A stretch of DNA of 26,058 nucleotides from RGIG6291 sp964602275 (GCA_964602275.1 CAZRQF010000015.1:1-26058); one strand, 5' to 3'. Counted from the stretch's first letter, positions 7,091 through 14,173 are shown. The notes: generated from the sequence alone by a model not told the origin. Made by a program: numbers and translations.

Positions 7091-8521
7091 TTACTCCATT
7101 ATTTTTATTTTGCTCAACTCGTTTTTTATTTTCTTTCTTCCTACACTAGTAATATCTTTATATGATTGAAAAACATAATCTTCAAAAATGTTTATTTTAT
7201 TTACAAAGCATGGCATTATTGCCGATAATGAAATATTTATAAAAGCACTTAATTCAGCTAATTCAATGACCTTATTTTTATCTAATACCACTTTCTTCAA
7301 TGGGTCAGAAAGAATTTTATTATACTTATTTACCGTATCAATTATTACTTTTACTATTCCGTTCACTTCATTAGTTTTTACTTTTTCTTCTATTTGCTTT
7401 ATTTCTTTATCAAAATAGTTTATATTTTCGTCATTACTAGGTATTGTACTAATCTTCTTTAACAAACAATATACACGGTAATTTAAATTAACAATCTTTT
7501 TTATTAAAATTCGATTTATAACCTCTATAAAATTCTCATGCGTGAATTTAAAATCTTTTATATTATCTGTAACCTTATACGCAATGTAAAATCTTAAATA
7601 ATCTGCATCATATTTTTGAATATCCTCTTCTATATTAAGCAAATCATTATCGCTTTCTTTTTCATTCCAAAACCCACGCACTGATAATGCTATTTTGACA
7701 TTGTTACTAATTGCATACTTTAAAATAACAGGCCACACAATTCCATGATAATAAATGATATTTTTCCCCAAAAAATGTATAAAATTAATTTCGGAATCTT
7801 TCAATCCAAATTTTAGTATAAGTGAATAATACCCCACCAGCGATTCAAACCATAAGTATAGAGTTAACCTTTCATCTAAAGGAAACGATATTCCAAACTT
7901 ATTATCTCTTGTAAAATCCCAATCTTCAATGTTTTCTAATTGAGAGTATAAAAATTTCTCTACATCTTCTTGTAATATCATATCATCTATAATAAATCTA
8001 AGCTCTTCTTTTTTATCTTTTAATTTTAGCCACCAATGTTTACTAAAAGTTTTTACAAAATGATTATTCCCACAATAAGGACATATTTCTAACTCTCTTG
8101 ATTCTACAATTTTATGCGGTAAAAACCCATTACATTTTTCACAAAAATACGAGTAGGATTCTTTTGTAAGTAATTGCTTAGACTCATACAATTTTCTTAT
8201 AACAGCTTGTGTATATTTTGTGTGAATACAATCTGAAGTCAACATATAATTATCGTAATCTATATGCATCAATTTATATAATTCGTTGTACTTGCTATTA
8301 AACTCTGTTATTTGCTTTTCATCAATACTAATTCCATCTTTAGAAGCAAAAAAGCTGTGCACATCCGTAGCATTTACTTGAATAGCTTTATAATTAAATA
8401 ATTTTAAATACCTATATATAATATCTGCTGGTATATAAGTGCTAGAAAAATGTGCAAGATTCAATTTTGCAGGTACGAAAGGAAAAGCTGTAGTAACCAC
8501 ATACACATCATTTTTATTCAT
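7091..8521 (-). CDS. Degenerate methionyl-tRNA synthetase paralog
   Basis: The 476-aa protein follows the MetRS fold from end to end: VYVVTTAFPFVPAKLNLAHF at the start, a CxxC...CxxC zinc knuckle (Cys127, 130, 147, 150), WFESLVGYYS (about 224-233), LGKNIIYYHGIVWPVIL (about 251-267) and a helical C-terminal domain. The catalytic signatures are altered: the HIGH position reads NLAH (21-24), and the KMSKS region reads EKESDND, losing both lysines and serines. Amino-acid activation by the usual mechanism is therefore doubtful, though methionine or tRNA binding may survive. It overlaps the upstream methyltransferase by 8 nt, with GGAG upstream of its ATG. A role as a ligase, transferase, editing-type hydrolase or tRNA-presenting protein in the pathway is possible. 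Confidence is high for homology and low for activity. Confidence 0.85.
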   Translation of the reverse strand: MNKNDVYVVTTAFPFVPAKLNLAHFSSTYIPADIIYRYLKLFNYKAIQVNATDVHSFFASKDGISIDEKQITEFNSKYNELYKLMHIDYDNYMLTSDCIHTKYTQAVIRKLYESKQLLTKESYSYFCEKCNGFLPHKIVESRELEICPYCGNNHFVKTFSKHWWLKLKDKKEELRFIIDDMILQEDVEKFLYSQLENIEDWDFTRDNKFGISFPLDERLTLYLWFESLVGYYSLILKFGLKDSEINFIHFLGKNIIYYHGIVWPVILKYAISNNVKIALSVRGFWNEKESDNDLLNIEEDIQKYDADYLRFYIAYKVTDNIKDFKFTHENFIEVINRILIKKIVNLNYRVYCLLKKISTIPSNDENINYFDKEIKQIEEKVKTNEVNGIVKVIIDTVNKYNKILSDPLKKVVLDKNKVIELAELSAFINISLSAIMPCFVNKINIFEDYVFQSYKDITSVGRKKIKNELSKIKIME

Positions 8522-9353
8522 AAATTCTTTCTCCTACAAAAAGTTCTGGTTCGGGATTAACATTTTCCTTAAACAACGCCAAAATACTATATCCCATATG
8601 TGATAAATTATCTCTAAATATGTAGATATAATTTTTATATTTTTGAGATAAAGCTTCAAATGTCTCTTTTTTCATCACTTTTAAATGTTCTTTTGACAAA
8701 ATGTAATTAACAAACTTTTCTATTTCTTCATCTTCTATATATCTAAATTTAAAATCCTGTTCATATTTATATACTAAATCATTAATATTATAAAAATCTT
8801 TCCAATATCTTTTATCATGTATTTCAACATTTACTTGAATTGCATCAGATACTTTTTTTATTAAAGTTTGAGATGGTTCTTTTATGTAATACATAGGTAC
8901 AGCAACTAAAATCCCGCCATTCTTTAACACTCGGTAGTATTCAGCTAATGCCTTTTTTCTGTCTGGAATCAAGCTTGTCACATTGCCGCAAAACACAATA
9001 TCAAAACTTTTATCAGCAAATATCATATTTTGTGCATCCCCAACTTGAAAATTAATATATTTTAACAAATTTTCTTTTTCCGCTCTTTGTTTAGCTTCTT
9101 CAACGCTTCTCTCATTTATATCAATAGAATCAATTTTACACTTAGTTAATCTTGCTAATTCTATTGCCGATACCCCTGTACTAGTACCTATTTCTAAGAC
9201 ATGCTTGTTGCTATCTAACATTGTAATATTTGCAACTTCTTGCAATGTTTTAAATCCCCCTGGTGCTCTATTAGTTTCTTTTACAATCGAAATCAAATTA
9301 TTATAGTCCATTCTCTCAATATCTTCTACCGTTAATTCCTCTATTTTTTTCAT
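8514..9353 (-). CDS. SAM-dependent methyltransferase (class I), first of the operon
   Basis: A 279-aa methyltransferase of the Ubi/menaquinone-like class I group. Motif I is VLEIGTSTGVSA (52-63), strand 2 ends in IDSIDINE, followed by GDAQNMIFADKSFDIVFCGN and the YYRVLKNGGILVAVPMYYI motif. The last 120 residues form a cap with many aromatic residues, probably for the acceptor. It starts 1 nt after the amidohydrolase stop and overlaps the MetRS paralog by 8 nt, so the three products are probably made in step. It is clearly not a duplicate of the other methyltransferase in the operon, so two different methyl transfers (or one methylation and one other SAM chemistry) are expected. Confidence 0.86.
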   Translation of the reverse strand: MKKIEELTVEDIERMDYNNLISIVKETNRAPGGFKTLQEVANITMLDSNKHVLEIGTSTGVSAIELARLTKCKIDSIDINERSVEEAKQRAEKENLLKYINFQVGDAQNMIFADKSFDIVFCGNVTSLIPDRKKALAEYYRVLKNGGILVAVPMYYIKEPSQTLIKKVSDAIQVNVEIHDKRYWKDFYNINDLVYKYEQDFKFRYIEDEEIEKFVNYILSKEHLKVMKKETFEALSQKYKNYIYIFRDNLSHMGYSILALFKENVNPEPELFVGERIYE

Positions 9354-9354
9354 C

Positions 9355-10227
9355 TTAGTCCCCCTTTAAAAATTTAATAATATTTTCATACAATATTTTA
9401 TTTTTTACTTCATTGGAAACATTTATTTCCTCTATTAAATTAATTTCATCTTTCAAATCGTATTTCCACCACAAGGAATATGGGAAACTGCTTCCAAAAA
9501 CCAATTTGTTTTCCAAGTTCATTTTTTTTACGCAATATTCCAGCACTTCTTTCGAACTTAGTTCTTTTAATTCTCCTGCGTCATATGCTGGGAAAACATT
9601 TTGATTATTTTCATACCATCTTTTTTGTGAACTTATCCCGCTTGTTTCAATCACTACATTATTCATATTTGATGCCTGTTTCAAAGAATCTATAGATAGT
9701 CTTAGCATATGTCCAAGAATTATTTTTTTATAATTAAACTCTTTTGCAAATTTTATAGCATCTTGCGGTGTATAATTTCCTACTTTTGTTACTCTTTTAA
9801 TACTTTCTTCATTGCCAGCCCCAACATGCACATATATAAAAAATTTGTAATCTTTGCACAATTTAACAAATCTTTTATCCTCTTTAAGGCTCAACAAATC
9901 AATATCACATAGAATAGGCCAAATTACTATTCCGCAAATATTAAATTCCTTTAAGTATTTTTCTACACATCTATACGATTCATCATAATTTGTATTAAGT
10001 GCAAATACAGGTATTATACTGTCCGGATTATTTTTCGCATGCACATATATTGTTTCATTTTCACTAAAATATAATTGATTTTTAGAACTCGGGAAAGGGT
10101 AAATAAGTGCTTTTATATCATGTTTCTTAATAATTTTAATATCATTTTTGTATTCCAACTCTCTTTTGTTTTTAGATAACCAATAATCAACACCAACCAA
10201 ATGGTGTGAATCCATAATTTTTTTCAT
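9355..10227 (-). CDS. Amidohydrolase-superfamily TIM-barrel protein
   Basis: The 290-aa protein resembles the amidohydrolase_2 group (aminocarboxymuconate-semialdehyde decarboxylase and relatives). The N-terminal metal site appears as DSHH (residues 6-9), later histidines are in YVHVGAG (His134) and LGHML (His173), and the C-terminal family strand is VFGSSFP. In active members that strand normally reads FGSDxP or FGTDxP with a metal-binding or catalytic Asp; here Ser247 stands in its place. Hydrolysis or decarboxylation by the standard mechanism is therefore uncertain. AAGGAG sits 6 nt before the ATG. It starts 26 nt after the first radical SAM gene, the largest gap among the protein genes of this operon. 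Confidence 0.78.
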   Translation of the reverse strand: MKKIMDSHHLVGVDYWLSKNKRELEYKNDIKIIKKHDIKALIYPFPSSKNQLYFSENETIYVHAKNNPDSIIPVFALNTNYDESYRCVEKYLKEFNICGIVIWPILCDIDLLSLKEDKRFVKLCKDYKFFIYVHVGAGNEESIKRVTKVGNYTPQDAIKFAKEFNYKKIILGHMLRLSIDSLKQASNMNNVVIETSGISSQKRWYENNQNVFPAYDAGELKELSSKEVLEYCVKKMNLENKLVFGSSFPYSLWWKYDLKDEINLIEEINVSNEVKNKILYENIIKFLKGD

Positions 10228-10253
10228 ATATATCTCCTTATAAACAACTTCAT

Positions 10254-11282
10254 CTAACTTAAATATCCATTACAGTGAGCTTTCACATCGAGAAAGTTTT
10301 CAATTTCCCTTTTTGATGGCTTTTTACTATTCTTTCCTATAAATTTCATTCCCGATTTAATTGTATCTAGAAAAAATTTACCATCTGAATTTACTAATAT
10401 TACCGCTCTTTCATTATACTTTTTTTCATCATAATATAATGAAATATTTAGTTGTTCACTATATTTATCAGTTAAATATTTATAAATTTTTTCTAATTCA
10501 CGCTTTTGTACTCTTATTTCATCGTAATATTTTTTGCACTTTTCGCAATAATTAACACCATATAAATGCCATCTTTTTACTCCTAATGCAATTAAATTAT
10601 TTGCAACATCGTCTAATTCATCTTTATTATACTTAGTAATAACAGTATGAATCATAAAACAGACATCCTCACTTTTTAATTTTTCAATGTTCGTTTGAAT
10701 ATTTCTCAATTGATTCAATTTAGGATTCTTTGCAGTTCGAACTTTGTTTAATGTTGTTTCATTAAATGTGTCAATCGTTATTCTTACCAAAGCATTCGAT
10801 TCTTTTATTTTTTTTATCAATTTGTTTGACAATGGCAATGTTCCATTAGTATCAATACATATTGCACATTTACCCGTCAGTTTATCTATAATATCATACA
10901 AGTACGGATTTAATGTTGGTTCTCCACCTGTAATTCCAATCACCATGGTTTTTAATTTTAAGATATGCTCAACTGTTTTTAAAATACTCATTTTATTTTC
11001 TTTTTTTCTCATTTTATCATCCGCAAAGCAATAGATACAGTCTAAATTACAGGACTCACACACCAACCAATTGATTCTGAAAGGAAATGTATATACGATG
11101 TTTTTATTAATTTTTTCTTCGTTTTTTTCTAAATATTCTAACTTTTCTTCATCTTTTTTTATATGTACAATATCTCTATATTTTATGTTTTCATAAAATT
11201 TATATAAATTATCTTTTGAATTATATACTGTAATCCCATTTTTCTCTTTTCTAATGTATATTGTATTATTTATAACTATCAC
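10254..11282 (-). CDS. Radical SAM enzyme, first of the operon
   Basis: A 342-aa radical SAM protein starting with GTG 7 nt after AGGAGG. The cluster motif is CNLDCIYC (Cys78, Cys82, Cys85), followed by ITGGEPTLNP (about 117-126) and CIDTNGTLP. Cys246 and Cys249 (CEKC) and a Cys in the C-terminal KAHCNGYLS could hold an auxiliary iron-sulfur cluster, as in twitch/SPASM proteins. The first 65 residues form a separate beta-rich N-terminal region of unknown role. It sits 12 nt after the AsnRS-like gene. Such enzymes with an auxiliary cluster often act on peptides or nucleosides; no RiPP precursor gene is visible nearby, so a small-molecule or aminoacyl substrate is the more natural guess. Confidence 0.87.
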   Translation of the reverse strand: MIVINNTIYIRKEKNGITVYNSKDNLYKFYENIKYRDIVHIKKDEEKLEYLEKNEEKINKNIVYTFPFRINWLVCESCNLDCIYCFADDKMRKKENKMSILKTVEHILKLKTMVIGITGGEPTLNPYLYDIIDKLTGKCAICIDTNGTLPLSNKLIKKIKESNALVRITIDTFNETTLNKVRTAKNPKLNQLRNIQTNIEKLKSEDVCFMIHTVITKYNKDELDDVANNLIALGVKRWHLYGVNYCEKCKKYYDEIRVQKRELEKIYKYLTDKYSEQLNISLYYDEKKYNERAVILVNSDGKFFLDTIKSGMKFIGKNSKKPSKREIENFLDVKAHCNGYLS

Positions 11283-11294
11283 AATATACCTCCT

Positions 11295-12320
11295 CTATGG
11301 TAATATATTTTCACCATTAAATCTTAAACAAATCTGCATATTTCTTATATCATCAGCTTTCAATATCCACATCAAAAATCTTTCCACTCCCATCCCAAAT
11401 CCAGAAGTTTGCATCGGAAAATTTCTTTTCATATTTATATACCAATCATATTCTTTTGCATCAACACAATGCTTTTTTAACGCATATATTAACTCCAAAT
11501 CATTTATATGTCTCTCGCCACATCCAACTGTTTCTCCTATCCCCATAAGTAAATCAGCATTTCTCGTAGTTCCAACCAACTTTTCATCAACTTTTTGATA
11601 AAAAGGTACAGCAAGTTCATCATAATTTGTTATCCATATAACTCCAAATTTTTCAACAAGCGCCTTCTCAGCTTTTCGAGTCATATTTCTCCAACAATCA
11701 TTATACTCTATATATTCAGCAATATCATTTGGATAATTTTCAATAAAATATTTTTCTGCTTCATTAAATGTTATCTTTTTAAACCTTTCTTTGTATCCGA
11801 TAATTTTTTCTATATGAGAAATATCTCCCACCGATTCTTTTAATTCTTTTCCCATTCTTTCTAATATTTTTGTTGATAAATATTTAATATATTTTTCTAT
11901 TAATTCCATAACATCCTCTAGCGTTCCAGGGATTTCAGCTTCACTATGATAAAACTGACAAAGATGCCTTTCGTCAGCTTTTTCGCCTCTAAAAGATGGC
12001 ATAAGATAATAACATCCATTATCGCACAACCTACAACCATACTCTAGTAAAAACTGCATTGAATCTGCCAGATATGTTTCTGTTCCCTCTACATTAACTC
12101 TAACAGGTTTAGAATCACTCCCTCTTCCCATCGGGCTTGATATCGAGCCAGTTGTTACTGGCAAGTGTAATGTAGATATCCCCCTTTCAGAATAAAAATG
12201 TACAGTTTCTTCAGTAATTATATTTTCTAGTTTTATAAGTCTTCTATACCATTCATCTTTCAACGCATTAATATAAAAATTATCCTTATCTCTCCATAAA
12301 TTAGGTTCTCTAATTATCAT
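11295..12320 (-). CDS. AsnRS/AspRS-like class II synthetase catalytic core
   Basis: A 341-aa class II synthetase-type protein. Motif 2 is FRGEKADERHLCQFYHSEAE (residues 110-129), matching the FRAE...RHL.EF pattern of Asn/Asp/Lys enzymes; GETVGCGERH (about 262-271) matches the GGGERE region, and motif 3 is GFGMGVERF (307-315) with its Arg. It starts almost directly with the catalytic domain: the N-terminal OB-fold anticodon-binding domain of AsnRS (about 100 aa) is absent. It therefore probably activates an amino acid as adenylate and passes it to a non-tRNA acceptor, as AsnA and the archaeal AsnRS-related asparagine synthetase do with ammonia. AGGAGG lies 8-9 nt before the ATG. It is the first gene of the operon, directly behind an attenuator-like leader. 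Confidence 0.85.
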   Translation of the reverse strand: MIIREPNLWRDKDNFYINALKDEWYRRLIKLENIITEETVHFYSERGISTLHLPVTTGSISSPMGRGSDSKPVRVNVEGTETYLADSMQFLLEYGCRLCDNGCYYLMPSFRGEKADERHLCQFYHSEAEIPGTLEDVMELIEKYIKYLSTKILERMGKELKESVGDISHIEKIIGYKERFKKITFNEAEKYFIENYPNDIAEYIEYNDCWRNMTRKAEKALVEKFGVIWITNYDELAVPFYQKVDEKLVGTTRNADLLMGIGETVGCGERHINDLELIYALKKHCVDAKEYDWYINMKRNFPMQTSGFGMGVERFLMWILKADDIRNMQICLRFNGENILP

Positions 12321-12558
12321 ATTTATAACCTCCTAAAAAAAGTACATATTGATGCTACCAATATGTACTCTTACTTTTGATATAATTCTTATTACGAAAT
12401 AAGTTTAAATGCTTTATATTAACCTGTACTATATCCAAACCATTTCACTACAAAGAATCTTATAGTTCATTATTTCCCGTTGTTTTTCGCACATATAGTA
12501 AATAATTACAACATCAAATTTAAATAATTTTATGTTTAAATACAGAATCTAATAAATT
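12321..12558 (-). promoter_or_regulatory. Structured 5' leader of the operon, regulator unknown
   Basis: About 240 nt of untranslated leader separates the promoter from the first gene. TACTATAT within 12489-12500 can pair with ATATAGTA at 12427-12434; alternatively ATATGTGC from the same stretch can pair with GTACATAT of the terminator's 5' arm, which would open the terminator. A smaller hairpin, CTTATT-TCGT-AATAAG, lies in between. I looked for the T-box signature (GGTGG.ACCGCG) and the conserved cores of the purine and SAM-I riboswitches and did not find them. A 13-codon ORF (12470 to 12429) could be a leader peptide. The ligand or factor is unknown. Confidence 0.5.
12335..12369 (-). terminator. 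Attenuator-like intrinsic terminator in the operon leader
   Basis: On the minus strand an 11-bp perfect hairpin (arms AGTACATATTG and CAATATGTACT, 7-nt loop) is followed at once by seven T residues, and then by the AGGAGG ribosome site of the AsnRS-like gene. A full intrinsic terminator between the promoter and the first gene is the mark of regulated read-through. No other gene ends here that would need it. Confidence 0.72.
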
Positions 12559-12564
12559 TGTTAA

Positions 12565-12593
12565 ATTATATCATTAAAGTTTTATTAAATCAA
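12565..12593 (-). promoter_or_regulatory. Sigma-A promoter of the long operon
   Basis: On the minus strand TTGATT (-35) and a perfect TATAAT (-10) are separated by 17 nt. Transcription would start near 12558. It is the only good promoter I see upstream of the AsnRS-like gene, and no further strong promoter or terminator is seen before the MetRS terminator about 9.9 kb downstream. Confidence 0.65.
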
Positions 12594-12697
12594 TATTTTT
12601 TTAAAATTATCATGATTATGAATGTAGGTTTGTCAAACATATGTCACACTCATCTAGAGCTGTCTATATTTGAAATACCTTTCGTGATACACTAGTG

Positions 12698-13045
12698 CTA
12701 CATGTCTAGAGCTTCAACTAACTTTTCGTTAGGACTTTTCCAACCTAATGGTTTCATTGGAAAATTGTTATATTCTCTTTCCCAATGTCTTAATTTTTCC
12801 TTAAAATCTTCAAAACTTACAAATACTCTTTTGTAATAAAATCTTTCTTGATCTTTTCTATGACTTCTTTCTACTTTTCCATTGTGTCTTGGTGTTTTTG
12901 GCTTTATTAATTTATGCTGTATCCCTTTTTCTTCTAACACTTTCTCAAACATAGTTTGCTTCCAACTCATATGCCTATTTAACCTATTGGTAAACTCAAA
13001 TCCATTATCTGTTTGTATACATTCTACTTTGAATTTAAACTTTTT
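12698..13045 (-). pseudogene. Transposase C-terminal fragment (DDE type, IS481/IS3-like)
   Basis: Only the last 115 residues of a DDE-type integrase-core transposase remain. IQTDNGFEFTN carries the second catalytic Asp, and TPRHNGKVERSHRKDQERFY carries the Glu; the C-terminal YNNFPMKPLGWKSPNEKL is typical of IS481-like enzymes. The frame is closed by a TGA at 13046-13048, and the first catalytic Asp and the DNA-binding domain are gone, so the gene is dead. The longest ATG-started piece is 90 aa, but the homologous frame clearly extends upstream of it. Sequence between the stop and about 12625 may be the old right end of the element. It lies beside the promoter of the long operon. Confidence 0.85.
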
Positions 13046-13057
13046 TCATATTTTAAT
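13029..13057 (+). promoter_or_regulatory. Possible promoter of the small-protein genes
   Basis: TTGAAT and TTTAAT are separated by 17 nt, with the predicted start about 30 nt before the ATG at 13094. The -10 is imperfect and the region is very AT-rich, so this is tentative. If real, the promoter lies partly inside the transposase remnant. Confidence 0.35.
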
Positions 13058-13093
13058 TTTTATATCATATATTTTATATTGGAGGTGTTGTTT

Positions 13094-13252
13094 ATGGATA
13101 ATGAAGCTCTTATGAAAATGTTTTTAAATATGATGGAAACTATGAGCGATAGCGAAATTGATAATACTTTAAATAAGGCAAAATCCCTGCTTAGTGTTCC
13201 CGATTATGAAAAGTTAGCATATATTGTTTATGAGCAAAGAAACAAACGCTAA
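13094..13252 (+). CDS. Small acidic protein of unknown function (52 aa)
   Basis: The ATG at 13094 is preceded by GGAGGTG at 6-7 nt, a strong translation signal; longer in-frame extensions upstream run into AT-rich non-coding sequence. The product is helical and Met-rich at its start (MDNEALMKMFLNMMETMSD) and ends in a basic YEQRNKR tail. I recognise no family. The next gene downstream on the same strand also encodes a small protein beginning MDN with a Met- and Leu-rich helical pattern, so the two may act together. In spore formers such pairs are sometimes sporulation-linked, but nothing here proves that. Confidence 0.65.
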   Translation: MDNEALMKMFLNMMETMSDSEIDNTLNKAKSLLSVPDYEKLAYIVYEQRNKR

Positions 13253-13274
13253 AGTAAGCTAAACGCATATAAAA

Positions 13275-13303
13275 ATTCACAGTGCAATCATCGCACTGTG
13301 AAT
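13275..13303 (+). other. Hairpin between the two small-protein genes
   Basis: Arms ATTCACAGTGC and GCACTGTGAAT form an 11-bp perfect stem with a 7-nt loop. There is no T-run after it on the plus strand, so it is not a good terminator for the upstream gene. On the minus strand it is followed by five T residues and could stop leftward antisense transcription from the gene at 13676-14173. Confidence 0.55.
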
Positions 13304-13326
13304 ATAAAAAGGGGGGATTTATCTAA

Positions 13327-13695
13327 ATGGATAATATTTCTGATCTTGCTAAATTGGTTAGTGACAAAATGGGGTCTAATCCCGATAATATCGAATCTTT
13401 AATTAAGATGTTTCAAAATTCTTCAAATTCTAATGATAGTAATGGTCCGAGCTCTGATGCTGATACTTCAAAAAAGGCGTCTGACCCCTCTTTTGAAATG
13501 CCTGATATAGATACAATCATGAAAATCAAAAAAATTATGGAATGTATGAAATCTAATCCAAATGACCCAATTATTAATTTACTTTTGTCTTTGAAACCTT
13601 TTCTACAAGAATCTAAAAAATCCATCATAGATCAGTTAATTAAATTTATTGGAATTAGTCATGCTTTTTATATTTTTAATGAGCAGAAGCCTTAG
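13327..13695 (+). CDS. Small protein of unknown function (122 aa)
   Basis: The ATG follows GGGGGGA at 9-10 nt. The 122-aa product has a helical N-terminus, a Ser/Asn/Asp-rich linker (about residues 31-53) and a conserved-looking helical C-terminal block, DTIMKIKKIMECM followed by NLLLSLKPFLQESKKSIIDQ. The pattern LLLSLKPFL plus a basic stretch is one I associate with small uncharacterised Clostridia proteins, but I cannot name the family. No signal peptide or membrane segment is seen. Its last 20 nt overlap the 3' end of the convergent gene on the minus strand. Confidence 0.68.
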   Translation: MDNISDLAKLVSDKMGSNPDNIESLIKMFQNSSNSNDSNGPSSDADTSKKASDPSFEMPDIDTIMKIKKIMECMKSNPNDPIINLLLSLKPFLQESKKSIIDQLIKFIGISHAFYIFNEQKP

Positions 13696-14173
13696 CTTTG
13701 CCATATTCCGGAAAAATTTCATTTTTGTCATGCATTCCTCCGGTGTTAAATACAAATTCATGCTCGTCCAAAATGTTGTACAACATATTATTGCTGTCGT
13801 ATATTTCGTAGCAATCGATTATGCGTACTTCTCTATATAAGTTTACAATGTTATCCCTTAGGTATTTATTTACATCTGCTATAAATTGTATTGTGCCTTG
13901 AATTACAATATTTATCGGCTTTATATCCTCTCTTATTTCAAGTGCAAATTCTTTATTAAGCCATGTAATATTATTCAAATTACTACCTTCTTCAAATTTT
14001 ATATTTATCCTTTTTACAAGTTCTTTTATTCCTTTTTCTAAATTATCCTGTGATATAATTATTATTTCGTTTTTCTTTTCTAGTTCTTCTTTCAGATAGG
14101 GTAATAGTGCTGCAAATAAATGCCATTCGCTTACATAGAAATTGCAAGCTTTTATTATCTTATTTTCTCGCAT
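13676..14173 (-). CDS. Protein of unknown function (165 aa)
   Basis: A 165-aa cytoplasmic protein without a family I recognise. It starts with KIIKACNFYVSEWHLFAALL and then alternates helices and short strands, as in an alpha/beta protein; the C-terminus is Asn/Glu/Ala/Lys-rich and ends AKASAH. Translation is well supported by GGAGGAG 6-7 nt before the ATG and by a good promoter upstream. It is convergent with the 122-aa gene and overlaps it by 20 nt at the 3' ends, so the two transcripts can pair. Confidence 0.68.
   Translation of the reverse strand: MRENKIIKACNFYVSEWHLFAALLPYLKEELEKKNEIIIISQDNLEKGIKELVKRINIKFEEGSNLNNITWLNKEFALEIREDIKPINIVIQGTIQFIADVNKYLRDNIVNLYREVRIIDCYEIYDSNNMLYNILDEHEFVFNTGGMHDKNEIFPEYGKAKASAH

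Noticed and set aside
8514..10260. RiPP precursor peptide genes between the operon genes
   Set aside because: All gaps are 26 nt or less and contain only ribosome sites.
12623..12650. Direct repeat of the tRNA-Met 3' end as an attachment site
   Set aside because: Only GTAGGTT matches the tRNA 3' region; seven bases in AT-rich DNA is not enough.
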